The notes under the pieces: generated by a model
What the model was told of the DNA's origin: nothing
The model's database searches: none
The model's input: only the letters and a program-made list of their open reading frames with translations
Shown here: in pieces, positions 1 to 8,243 of the stretch
Position numbering within the stretch: position 1 is the stretch's first letter
How the letters are laid out: each line of letters begins with the position of its first letter
Program-made: the position numbers and the translations under genes
Origin: JAJZVS01 sp963708095
Lineage (GTDB): Bacteria; Pseudomonadota; Alphaproteobacteria; Acetobacterales; Acetobacteraceae
Assembly (NCBI GenBank): GCA_963708095.1
Contig: OY970182.1
Span: 2,294,001 to 2,358,000, forward strand
Direction: 5' to 3'
Length of the DNA: 64,000 nt

Positions 1-344
1 CCCAGCGCCGCGCCGAGCGCCGCTGGATGGCGGTTCAGCGCCCCGAGCAGCGCGGTATAGAGAAGGTCGAGACCCGGGGCGTAGAAACTCTGCAACTGCG
101 CCGCTGCGAGATCGATCCCGACCCGCCCGTGCAGCAGCGCGAATCCGTTGTACAAATGATAGTTGCGCAGGTCGTAGTCGGCCCCCGGACCGACCAGCAC
201 CGCCATCAGCGCCCCGGCCACCGCGGCGGCGGCAAGCCAGGCAGCCAGCACGGCGAGCAGGCGGGAGGAGCCCGCGCGGATACGTGCCGTCGGACGGACA
301 AAGGTCGGTACCGCAGGGCGCGGCCAGGCAAGTGCCGGGGTCAT
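1..344 (-). CDS. Membrane protein, N-terminal part (glycosyltransferase-like)
   Basis: The reverse strand reads open from an ATG at 344 to the left edge, so only about 114 N-terminal residues are visible. A basic N-terminus is followed by a hydrophobic segment (residues 28-50, rich in Leu, Ala and Val) and then a soluble stretch containing DYDLRNYHLYNGFALLHGR. That Asp-Tyr-Asp-Leu-Arg-Asn-Tyr-His pattern just after the first membrane helix resembles polyprenol-phosphate-dependent integral membrane glycosyltransferases, but the diagnostic remainder lies outside the window. The gene follows the oxidoreductase on the same strand after a gap of 77 bases, so the two could be cotranscribed. The coding status is well supported; the function is inference. 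Confidence 0.6.
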   Translation of the reverse strand, partial: MTPALAWPRPAVPTFVRPTARIRAGSSRLLAVLAAWLAAAAVAGALMAVLVGPGADYDLRNYHLYNGFALLHGRVGIDLAAAQLQSFYAPGLDLLYTALLGALNRHPAALGAAL

Positions 345-421
345 CGCCGCAGCCTGCGGGGGTCAGGCTACCGATCGGTTAATGCCGCAAGGCCAGAGGG
401 CTCTTGCCCCCTGGCCTTGCT

Positions 422-1426
422 TCACGGACCCGCCAGCCCCTCCGCCGCCGCGATCAGCCCCGACTGCCGCATGCGGGCCCGGGACGCGTCCATGGAGTCG
501 GCAACGGCCAGTGCGGCGGCCAGGGCGCGGCGGCCGGCGGCGGCATCGACGGCGACCGGGCTGCCGTCCAGGATGGCGGCGACGAATGCCGCATGCTCGG
601 CTTCCAGCGCATCGTGATCCTGCCAGGAGACTTCCTCGACGCCGAAGCCTTCGATGAAGGGAAGCGCCTGGCCGTGGCCGCGGCGGATGACGGTCATTTT
701 GCGGTTGGCGAAATCGACGGCGAGGTAGCCGTCGGCGGCGAAGATACGCATGCGGCGTTCGGTGCGGGCGGAAACGCGGCTCGCGGTGATGGTGGCGACC
801 GCGCCGGAGACAAAACGGATGCGCGCGTTGGCGATGTCCTCGTGCGCGCTGGCGACGGCGGCGCCGACGGCATCGACGCTCTCGATCGGGCTGTCGGTGA
901 GGGTCAGGATCAGGTCGAGGTCATGAATCATCAGATCCAGGATGACCGAGACATCCGTGCCGCGCGGCTTGAACGGGGCGATGCGGGTGGCCTCGATATA
1001 GAGTGCCGCGCCCATGCGGCCGGACAGGGCGCCGTGCGCGGCGGAGAAGCGTTCCAGGTGGCCGACCTGCAGCACGAGGTTTCGTTCTGCGGCCAGTGCG
1101 GCGAGGTCGTCGGCTTCGGCGAGGGTGGCGGCGATCGGCTTTTCCACCAGCACGTGCCGGCCGGCGCGCAGGGCCTGGGCCGCAAGGGCGTGGTGGGCGG
1201 CGGCGGGCGCGGCGATCACGACCGCGTCGGAGTTGGCGAGCAGGTCGGGCAGGTCGCGCACCGGCGCGCCGGCTTCCCAGGCCACGGCCTGCGCGCGTTC
1301 GGGGTTGTGGTCGTAGATGCCGGACAGGGTGGCGCGCGGGGCGGCGGCCAGCTTCAGCGCGTGGTAGCGGCCGAAGTGTCCGGCGCCGATGACGCCGATG
1401 CGGAGGCGGTCGGGGGGCGGGAGCAT
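422..1426 (-). CDS. Gfo/Idh/MocA family NAD(P)-dependent oxidoreductase
   Basis: This 334-residue protein is a normal length for the family. An N-terminal Rossmann fold carries GVIGAGHFGRYH near residue 12. It is followed by the EKPIAATLAEAD motif, whose EKP lysine is the conserved catalytic/cofactor residue, and a C-terminal alpha/beta substrate domain containing DLMIHDLDLIL, where the family usually has its catalytic His/Asp. Members oxidise or reduce sugars and sugar nucleotides. In alphaproteobacteria a close relative (GnnA-like UDP-GlcNAc dehydrogenase) sits beside lipid A genes, but no lpx gene is visible here and the substrate cannot be assigned. The adjacent membrane protein on the same strand would fit a glycoconjugate role. 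Confidence 0.85.
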   Translation of the reverse strand: MLPPPDRLRIGVIGAGHFGRYHALKLAAAPRATLSGIYDHNPERAQAVAWEAGAPVRDLPDLLANSDAVVIAAPAAAHHALAAQALRAGRHVLVEKPIAATLAEADDLAALAAERNLVLQVGHLERFSAAHGALSGRMGAALYIEATRIAPFKPRGTDVSVILDLMIHDLDLILTLTDSPIESVDAVGAAVASAHEDIANARIRFVSGAVATITASRVSARTERRMRIFAADGYLAVDFANRKMTVIRRGHGQALPFIEGFGVEEVSWQDHDALEAEHAAFVAAILDGSPVAVDAAAGRRALAAALAVADSMDASRARMRQSGLIAAAEGLAGP

Positions 1427-1553
1427 GAGAAGGGTTGTGGACCGGCGCGGGGGGACGCGGCAAGGGCGGGGGTGCCGTCCTTCTCCCTCCCCCCTTGCCG
1501 AGGAGGGCAGGGGGTGGGGGCGTTGCGCGTAGGAAGGCGTCCGTCTGGCGACC

Positions 1554-1647
1554 GCCGACCGGCGGGTATAAGTCCTCGCAAAGGCGGGACATCATCCAGG
1601 AGAAGAAAATAGCCCGCGAACTCAAGGGAACGAAGCCATGGCCATGA
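1554..1647 (+). pseudogene. HigB/RelE-type toxin, C-terminal remnant
   Basis: The last 30 or so codons ending at TGA 1645-1647 read PTGGYKSSQRRDIIQEKKIA and then RELKGTKPWP. This resembles the conserved C-terminus of the phage Gp49-like HigB toxins (GGDKSSQxxDI...A..IA..L). No recognisable upstream toxin sequence remains. Its stop codon overlaps the start of the antitoxin fragment, as in real higBA operons where the toxin comes first. Recognition is by motif memory only; a profile search against the Gp49/HigB family would settle it. Confidence 0.5.
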
Positions 1648-1937
1648 TCTACGGCCCCTTCAACACGGCGGACTGTCTCGACAATGTGGGAGTCGTTGCT
1701 GATTGTCTCGCTGCCACCGCCGAGGATCCCAACCCGGCCGTGTTTCTTGCTGCGCTTGGCGATGTCGCCAAAGCGCGCGGCATAGGCCGGATCGTCGAGA
1801 ATGGCACTCCGGCGCGAAAGCCCGCATGGGGGGTTGAAAAAGTCGGGGCGTGTCCTTTCTGCGCAACCGTCTGTCCCGTGTCGTGGACACCAAGGCCAAA
1901 GCTAACGGTTGCCGTGACTCACCCGCAGCAACGATGA
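1638..1937 (+). pseudogene. HigA-type antitoxin, truncated
   Basis: Residues 10-55 (DCLDNVGVVADCLAATAEDP, then NPAVFLAALGDVAKARGIGRI) match the N-terminal half of the XRE-like addiction-module antidote family that partners HigB. The helix-turn-helix half that should follow (SRESLYRALSxDGNPxFxT) is absent. After about residue 55 the frame runs into unrelated sequence rich in Pro, Cys and Arg, so the antitoxin is broken. A Shine-Dalgarno-like AAGGGA lies upstream of the ATG. Together with the toxin tail it marks a dead toxin-antitoxin locus. Confidence 0.55.
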
Positions 1938-2038
1938 CACGCCGACCCACGTGAGTTGGCCCGTGGTCGACGATGACGCCGTTGCAGACTCGGATGTTAT
2001 CGCTTACGATAGATTTCCGGCCTTGAACCGCAAAATGA

Positions 2039-2918
2039 ATGGGGGGCACTAACCCATTTACCCTGGACGAGTATCTTCGGCCTCGCTTCACGGTCCAGCA
2101 GCACGACACTCTTCACGCCAAAGTCTATATTAATGAGACGGCTGCGATCGTGGCCTCCGCCAATGCCTCTGCAAACGGTCTTGGCTTTGAAGGACAGGAA
2201 CAGGCCGCTTGGCATGAGGCTGGGCTGTTCACCGAGGACCGGAAGATGGTGGAGGAAATCGGATGCTGGTTCGAACATATTTGGTGCGCAAGCCGGCCCA
2301 TAGAAGACGACGACATTATGAATGCGAAAGCGGCTTGGAAAGCGCGGCAAGCTTCGAAGCCATTGCTCAAATCGTTCGGCAATTTCGAGGTGGATACCAC
2401 CAATCTACCGTTGCTTACTTGGCGTGGAAACAGCGAATGGGAAATGAACCCCAGGTCAGATTAGGGGCAAAAATATTATACAGGCGCGTTGGCTGGAGAG
2501 ACGCATTGCCGACGGTGTCGACATAGAAGGGCCGGAGGATCGCAAGGTCCTTACCCCCAGGAAATGGGTGCTAATTTTCAGGCTAAATGGACAAGGGCTT
2601 CCCGATGGTAACGCTCCTCTCTCGTGGGCTAAAGTCGATTCCATTCTAGAGAATGCTTTCAGATGTAAAGGAGAGACGGAGTGGCAACCCTCGGCGCTGG
2701 CTGCCGAGCATCCGGGAGATCCGCCCTTTCCAGTCGACGAAAGAAGATTCCGAGACTCATTCCAGGCTGTGATTACATGTAATAAATTTCAGCAGCTGAG
2801 GACGGACGAGTATGATGGAGCTTGGTTCACCTATAAGCGGTTGGCTCTAACGAGATGTTTCTGGCGCGCTTTGCACGCTGATTACCTGGCTCTCAGTGTC
2901 CGTCCGGAAACGAATTGA
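2039..2918 (+). pseudogene. PLD-like (phospholipase D superfamily) protein, frameshifted
   Basis: The first open segment (2039-2464) carries LHAKVYINETAAIVASANAS, the HxK-type half-motif plus the SAN(A/S)S stretch typical of PLD-superfamily nucleases and helicase-associated PLD domains. It stops at 2464, but coding character continues in another frame: the segment ending at 2918 reads without interruption through QARWLERRIADGVDIEGP and RKWVLIFRLNGQGLPDG. A short open stretch just upstream (about 1950-2050) lies in a third frame. The simplest reading is one PLD-family gene broken by at least one frameshift near 2450 and probably another near 2040. The substrate is unknown. Confidence 0.55.
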
Positions 2919-3003
2919 GCCTTTAGAATCGTTTGGTCGCAGGGGGTTGACTGGCTCGAATCGTCTGTGACTCGATGTGTGGGACCGATTCGCGAGGTGC
3001 CCA

Positions 3004-3421
3004 ATGTGGACAGACGAGACCCGTATCCGGCATGACCGTAGCGGCCTGCGCTACACGCATGACCTGACAGATGAAGAATGGGCGGAAATCGAGCCGTTGA
3101 TCCCGCCCGCCAAGCCGGGCGGCAACAAACGCACGGTCGACATCCGGGAGATCGTGAACGGACTTATGTATATCCTCGGCTCAGGCTGCCAATGGCGTGA
3201 TATCTCGAAGGACCTTCCGCCCAGAAGTACCATCCATGATTACCTCGATCGATGGAGCTACGATGGAACGTTGGATAACATCCATCACCTGCTCTACGTG
3301 AAATGCCGCGAACAGGCCGGGCGTCAGGCCAGTCCCACCGCCGCCGTGATTGACAGCCAGAGCGTGAAGAGTGCCGAAAAAGGGGGTCTGCATCGATCCG
3401 CATGGCTATGATGCGGGGAAG
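3004..3421 (+). pseudogene. IS5-family transposase, N-terminal half only
   Basis: The product starts MWTDETRIRHDRSGLRYTHD, followed by DLTDEEWAEIEPLIPP and GSGCQWRDISKDLPP, the standard N-terminus of DUF4096-type IS5-family transposases. It also carries VIDSQSVKSAEKGG with the first catalytic Asp. A frame change near 3385 moves the continuation CIDPHGYDAGK into another frame, either the ORFA/ORFB shift of this group or a mutation. At about 3422 the similarity stops abruptly where the IS110-family element begins. The C-terminal half is not found on the far side, so it was deleted rather than merely interrupted. Confidence 0.8.
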
Positions 3422-4860
3422 GCTGGGCAGGGCAACGGCATGATCCCGGACAGATGGGGTGATTGGGGCCTCCCCCCGGTGACCCCGGTGGCTGCCCCTC
3501 TCAGGATGATAAGAGCGTGGTCCGTGTGCATCGGCCACAAGCATCGAGGAGGAGCAGCCGTGGGTTACTTTGCCGGGTTGGACGTGTCGTTGGAAGAGGC
3601 CGCGATCTGCATCGTCGATGATGCGGGACGCGTTGTGCGCGAGGTGCGCGTGGCCAGCGAGCCGGAGGCGCTGGTCGCGTTCTTCGGGGCGTGCGGGATG
3701 AAGATGGAGCGGGTTGGCCTGGAGGCGTGCTCGCTGAGCGCCTGGCTGCACGCCGGGATCACGGCGGCTGGCATCCCGGCGATCTGCATCGAGGCGCGGC
3801 AGGCCAAGGCGGCGATGGGTGCCATGCCGAACAAGACCGACCGCAACGACGCGCGCGGGATCGCGCAGATCATGCGCACCGGCTGGTATCGCGCGGTTCA
3901 CGTCAAAAGTCCGTTCTGCCGCTCCTGGCGCGCGCTGCTGAGCGCGCGGCGGATGGTGCTGAACAAGCGCCAGGATGTCGAGAATGGCATACGGGCGTTG
4001 CTGCGCGAGGCCGGGCTGAAGGTCGGCACACCAAGCCGCAAGATATTCCCGGCGCGGGTGCGCGAGCTGGCCGCCGACGACCCGGTGCTGGCAAGCCTGA
4101 CTGAATCGCTGCTGGCCGTCGTCGAGGTGATGAGCCAGCAGGCCGACGCGCTCAGCAAGCGCGTGCTCGACGAGGTGCGCGTCGAACCGACGTGCCGTCG
4201 GTTGATGACGGTGCCGGGCGTCGGGCCGCTGACCGCGCTGGCGTTCCGCGCCACCATCGATCAGCCGGACCGCTTCCGGAAGTCACGCGACGTCGGCGCC
4301 CATCTCGGCCTGACGCCGCGACGCTACCAATCGGGTGAGACGGACATCCAAGGCCACATCAGCCGGTGCGGCGACGAACTGGCCCGCACCGCTCTGTATG
4401 AAGCAGCGCATTCACTGCTGATCCGCAGCACCAGGTGGTCGGCGTTGCGAGCGTGGGGGATGAGCGTCGCTAAGCGCCGGGGCATGGCGCGCGCCCGTGT
4501 CGCGGTCGCGCGCAAGCTGGCGGTGATTTTGCACCGGATGTGGACCGATGGCAGCGAGTTCCGGTGGGGCAAGCAAGCCGCGGCCACCATGACCGCCGCA
4601 TGAGCCGAGCCGTTCCAGTGTCCGCCTGAAAGGGCGGAGCCGCGTCGTTCCCGTGGGGACGATGGGCGAGGCGATCTCGTTGAGAGTCCGGAACCGGACG
4701 GTAGCAATGCCTCCAGGTCGCGGGACAGATTGAGACGCTTCTCCCTCCTGACCCCATCCTGCGGCGGCCATGCGCCGACCGCGAAGAGAAGCGAGTGACC
4801 CACGGGCGCTACGTCAAAGACGACAAGCCGCTTGATCCCGGTCTTGCCGGGCAAGGGGCA
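3422..4860 (+). mobile_element. IS110-family insertion element (approximate ends)
   Basis: The left boundary is set by the abrupt end of the IS5 transposase similarity at about 3421. The right end cannot be fixed, because IS110 elements have no clear terminal inverted repeats and the target sequence is lost on that side. The transposase leaves about 138 non-coding bases upstream and about 250 downstream. IS110-family elements encode a structured bridge/seek RNA in such non-coding ends. Confidence 0.6.
3560..4603 (+). CDS. IS110-family transposase (DEDD recombinase)
   Basis: GTG at 3560 follows GAGGAGGAGCAGCC, a strong ribosome binding site; the frame is open further upstream, but that part is element leader. 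The 347-residue protein has the N-terminal RuvC-like DEDD domain (GLDVSLEEAA, then VGLEACSLSAW, then NKTDRNDARGI) and the C-terminal Transposase_20 domain with VPGVGPLTALAFRATI and GLTPRRYQSGE. The length is normal and no frameshift is seen, so it may be functional. It inserted into, or was joined to, an IS5 transposase gene. Confidence 0.9.
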   Translation: MGYFAGLDVSLEEAAICIVDDAGRVVREVRVASEPEALVAFFGACGMKMERVGLEACSLSAWLHAGITAAGIPAICIEARQAKAAMGAMPNKTDRNDARGIAQIMRTGWYRAVHVKSPFCRSWRALLSARRMVLNKRQDVENGIRALLREAGLKVGTPSRKIFPARVRELAADDPVLASLTESLLAVVEVMSQQADALSKRVLDEVRVEPTCRRLMTVPGVGPLTALAFRATIDQPDRFRKSRDVGAHLGLTPRRYQSGETDIQGHISRCGDELARTALYEAAHSLLIRSTRWSALRAWGMSVAKRRGMARARVAVARKLAVILHRMWTDGSEFRWGKQAAATMTAA

Positions 4861-4912
4861 ACCGATTGACGCCGATCCCCCTGCAATGCGTTACGTAACG
4901 GAAGGTGAAGCC
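4604..4912 (+). other. Non-coding tail of the IS110 element and leader of the small gene
   Basis: I see no gene here. The stretch probably contains the element's right end and possibly a bridge RNA. Its last bases carry the palindrome that precedes the small gene at 4913. Confidence 0.4.
4890..4899. promoter_or_regulatory. Palindrome GTTACGTAAC upstream of small gene
   Basis: This perfect 10-base palindrome ends 13 bases before the ATG at 4913. The homologous gene at 49193 has GTGACGTCAC in the matching position, 16 bases before its ATG. The shared architecture suggests an operator or translation-control site, possibly autoregulatory; that is inference. Confidence 0.45.
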
Positions 4913-5236
4913 ATGTCGACGGGCCGCAAACCAAATGGCGAGCAGGCGATGAGCAACGCCGAGCGCCAAGCTCGCTATCGCGCAAGGCATTCAATGCGCC
5001 CAGCGCCGGCCCAAACCCGCACGCACCGCCCAACCGATCGACGCAGCCGGCCGCAACGGTGGCGAGAGGCCGTCACTGAGTTACTGACACTGCAGGCCGA
5101 GTATGCCGGCTGGCTGACCGCATTGCCCAAAAGCCTTCAGGAAAGCCCTACCGCCGACGTGCTCGAAGCTATCGTCGATCTCGACCTCACGGCCATTGCC
5201 GACATCGCGTTACCACGCGGCTATGGCCGCGACTGA
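4913..5236 (+). CDS. Orphan IS21-passenger-type small protein
   Basis: This 107-residue basic protein begins MSTGRKPNGEQAMSNAERQA, followed by RYRARHS, then THRPTDRRSRPQRW, LLTLQAEYAGWLTALPKSLQ and a C-terminal ALPRGYGRD. It is clearly homologous to the small protein at 49193-49504, which lies between istB and the right terminal repeat of an intact IS21 element. Here no istA or istB remains, so the gene is probably a relic of a lost IS21-type element. I chose ATG 4913 over the in-frame codon at 4832 because GGAAGGTGAAG lies just upstream and the homologue starts at the same point. Its function is unknown; the N-terminal Arg-rich helix suggests nucleic-acid binding. Confidence 0.65.
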   Translation: MSTGRKPNGEQAMSNAERQARYRARHSMRPAPAQTRTHRPTDRRSRPQRWREAVTELLTLQAEYAGWLTALPKSLQESPTADVLEAIVDLDLTAIADIALPRGYGRD

Positions 5237-6171
5237 CCAGACATCCGAAAAGGTGCGAGAAACAGCTTGACCCCAGCAGCCCCAATCAGAGAAGACTCTA
5301 ATTTCGTGCAGCGCAACAACGGCCGTAATGCCGGTCTGCCAGTGGTCTCATGCCAACCGACCGTAGTCCGGACACTCCGCACGCAAGTGGCGGCGTTTGA
5401 GCTTTGCAGTCAGCATGCCTCTGCAGCCGGCGTCATCCACATAACGTATGATCCGGTCTCAAGTTCAATGGTGAGGGGGTGGTCAGTGTCCGCGATCTCA
5501 CCCAACTCTTCGAGCAGAGTTCTCGAGCGTTCCGGGATTATATACGGTGTGATCGAGGTCGGACCTGTAGTCCGGCATGAATCTAAGCCGCGGCTCCACC
5601 CGTATCGCCATGACACGGAATGGCGTGCAACCGACCAGAGCCGACCCTGACAATACGATGGCAGGATCCTCGGCGGGGCCGGCCGCTTCAAGCGTGCGCG
5701 GCCACTGCATGGGAGGGCAGGGAACTGACATCTCTGAATCCCTTTCGCTGCGTCCGCGGCGACCACCGTGGCAGCCTCATCGCCACTCCTGATCATGCCG
5801 CCCGGCAAACCGACAACCACTTACCCGGGGAGACGACGTGCCGCGGGACCAACTCTGACGGCAAGGGAGGCCCTGCGGACGCATTGGCCCACGGCGTTCC
5901 AGTCCACCTGTGCTGGGGTCGGGCCGGCAGTTCGATCTCCCGGAGCGCTTCCCGTTCTCCGCCGCGGCCCGGGCACGCATGGCTTTCCCCCTTGCGGGCG
6001 GGAGGTATGGTTCCCATCGTGCTCGGCCACGGTCAAGCACTGCGGGCCGCCCCTGGCGCGGCACCCACACAGGTTTATAACGCCACGTATCCATACTCCG
6101 GCCGGACTTGGGCCGACACAGGTCGGACATGGTCGGAACCCGTTGCGCAGCGCTGATCAGGCCGCTCGAAG
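5237..6171. other. Long intergenic stretch, no gene recognised
   Basis: About 0.93 kb between the small IS-type gene and the ClC gene. Open frames here have shadow-like composition and no recognisable motif. The right part should contain the ClC promoter. It probably holds decayed mobile DNA. Confidence 0.4.
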
Positions 6172-8010
6172 ATGACGAAGGATGCACCGCAGGCGTCCGC
6201 AGCCGAAGCGCCTTCGGAAACTGCCGGTATTGCTGGGGAAAGGGAGCCACGACCGCTCGGCCTGTGGTCGGTCTGCGGGCTTGCCCTGGTGGTGGGAATC
6301 ATCACCGGGTGTGGTGCGGTGTTCTTCCGCATGCTGATCGGTCTCTTTCATAACCTGCTGTTCCTCTGTCACATTTCATTTGCGTACGACACCAGCCTCT
6401 TCACCCCACCCTCGCCCTGGGGGGCGGCGGTCATCCTGGTGCCGGTCATCGGTTCGATCGGCGTCACCTTCATCGTCAACACGTTCGCTCCCGAGGCGAA
6501 GGGACACGGCGTCCCGGAGGTGATGGACGCGATCTACTACCAGCGTGGCCTGATCCGCCCGGTGGTCGCCGTCGCCAAGTCGCTCGCCTCGGCATTGGCG
6601 ATCGGCAGTGGCGCCGCGGTGGGGCGCGAGGGCCCGATCATTCAGATCGGCTCGGCCATGGGTTCGACCCTCGGCCAGGTGATCGCCATGCCGACGGCGC
6701 AACGCATCACGTTGGTGGCGGCCGGCGCCGGCGCCGGCATCGCAGCCACGTTCAACACGCCGATCGGCGGCGTATTGTTCGCGACCGAGCTGATGATGCC
6801 TGAAGTCAGCGTCAATACCTTCCTGCCGCTCGCCCTCGCCACCGGCAGTGCCACCTTCATTGGCCGGCTGTTCTTCGGCTCGCAGCCTGCCTTCGCGGTA
6901 CCGGCGCAGCTCGCAGCGCTTCCCAATGAACCAAGCAGCGCGCTGACGCTGGTGCTGTATGCCGTGCTCGGCGCCATCGTCGGCGTCGCCGCGGCGCTGT
7001 TCGTGCGCGCGCTGCATTGGGCCGAAGATTTCTTCGCGCACATCCCTGGCGGCTATCTGCGCCACGCCCTTGGGATGCTTCTGGTTGGCTTGCTGATCTA
7101 CCTCCTGCTGGTCTCCTGCGGGCATTACTACATACAGGGCGTCGGCTACGCGACGATCCAGGCGACCCTGGCCGGCCAGCTCGCGGGTGGCGCGTTCCTG
7201 CTGCTGCTGTTCGCGTGCAAACTTCTCGCGACGACCATCAGCCTCGGGTCGGGTTCGTCGGGCGGCATTTTTTCTCCTTCGCTGTTCATGGGCGCGACTC
7301 TCGGTGCTGCCTTCGCCGGGCTGATCGGCGTAGTTCTGCCAGGCGTGCCGATCAGCGCGCCGGCGTTCGCGATGGTCGGGATGGGGGCGATGGTCGGCGG
7401 CGGCACCGGCGCAGCCATGACCGCGGTGACGATGATCTTCGAGATGACACGCGACTACAACATCGTGCTGCCGATGATCCTCGCTGTCGGGCTCAGCCTC
7501 GGCGTGCGCCGGATACTGTCGCGAGAGAATATCTACACGATGAAGCTGGTCCGCCGCGGTCACGCCGTGCCGCGCGGGTTGCATGCCAACCTGTTCCTCG
7601 TGCGCAGTGCCCGGGACGTAATGCTGCGGGACGTGGCGATCCTGGACGGGACGACCACGTTTGCGGCGTTCCTGCGTACGTCCGAGAGCGTAGGAGGGCT
7701 GCGCCACGTCGTGGTTACGCGGCACAACCACGTCGCTGGTGTGCTCCGCGTCGATATGGACCTGCGCCGCGCAGTCGGCGCGGCACTGGCAGAAGTCACT
7801 CTTGGCGAGCTGGCGCGCCGCAACTTCACTGTGGTGCGGGAGGATTCGGTTGTCTTTGACGTGATCGCCCGGATGCGCCGGAAGAACGCGGCAATGGCGC
7901 TGGTGGTTCCACGTGCCCGCGGCCTCGAAGCGGGTCGGGTTCTCGGCGTCATCACGAAGGAGCAGATTGCGGACAGCGTGGCGAGCAGCATCGGGCTGTA
8001 TTCGCGCTAA
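6172..8010 (+). CDS. ClC-family chloride channel/transporter with C-terminal CBS domains
   Basis: This 612-residue membrane protein has the ClC core of about 10-12 hydrophobic helices and the anion-pathway motifs GHGVPEV (residues 111-117, normally GSGIPE), GREGP (151-155, gating Glu153) and GGIFSPSLFMGA (from about 364). A cytosolic tail from about residue 455 has the spacing of two CBS domains. Two positions are unusual. The Ser of GSGIP is His. At the position of the internal proton glutamate of E. coli ClC-ec1 (Glu203), the sequence FATELMM has Leu207 after Glu206. Loss of that glutamate is typical of channels rather than H+/Cl- exchangers, but some exchangers use other residues, so the mode is open. 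The gene stands alone. Confidence 0.92.
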   Translation: MTKDAPQASAAEAPSETAGIAGEREPRPLGLWSVCGLALVVGIITGCGAVFFRMLIGLFHNLLFLCHISFAYDTSLFTPPSPWGAAVILVPVIGSIGVTFIVNTFAPEAKGHGVPEVMDAIYYQRGLIRPVVAVAKSLASALAIGSGAAVGREGPIIQIGSAMGSTLGQVIAMPTAQRITLVAAGAGAGIAATFNTPIGGVLFATELMMPEVSVNTFLPLALATGSATFIGRLFFGSQPAFAVPAQLAALPNEPSSALTLVLYAVLGAIVGVAAALFVRALHWAEDFFAHIPGGYLRHALGMLLVGLLIYLLLVSCGHYYIQGVGYATIQATLAGQLAGGAFLLLLFACKLLATTISLGSGSSGGIFSPSLFMGATLGAAFAGLIGVVLPGVPISAPAFAMVGMGAMVGGGTGAAMTAVTMIFEMTRDYNIVLPMILAVGLSLGVRRILSRENIYTMKLVRRGHAVPRGLHANLFLVRSARDVMLRDVAILDGTTTFAAFLRTSESVGGLRHVVVTRHNHVAGVLRVDMDLRRAVGAALAEVTLGELARRNFTVVREDSVVFDVIARMRRKNAAMALVVPRARGLEAGRVLGVITKEQIADSVASSIGLYSR

Positions 8011-8243
8011 CGGCATGCGAGCCGCGCCGTGCGAACGGGAGAAGCGCCGCGGCGGGTGGGCCGGGGCACGCTCGGCGCACGAAGCTGCCGAGCAGACGCT
8101 CCGCCCGCCCCGGCCGGTCCGAAGCGGGCCGGCGCAGCGCGCCCAGGTCGTCCGGCTTACAGGCCTCCGCTGGGCCAGCTACGGCGACCGGCGCGCTGGT
8201 GGACGCGTCGAGCGGCATTAGGAAACCGGCTGATCAGAGTTCC

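Noticed and set aside
6376..8016. Long antisense open frame opposite the ClC gene
   Set aside because: His/Arg-rich shadow typical of GC-rich DNA; the plus strand has clear ClC motifs.
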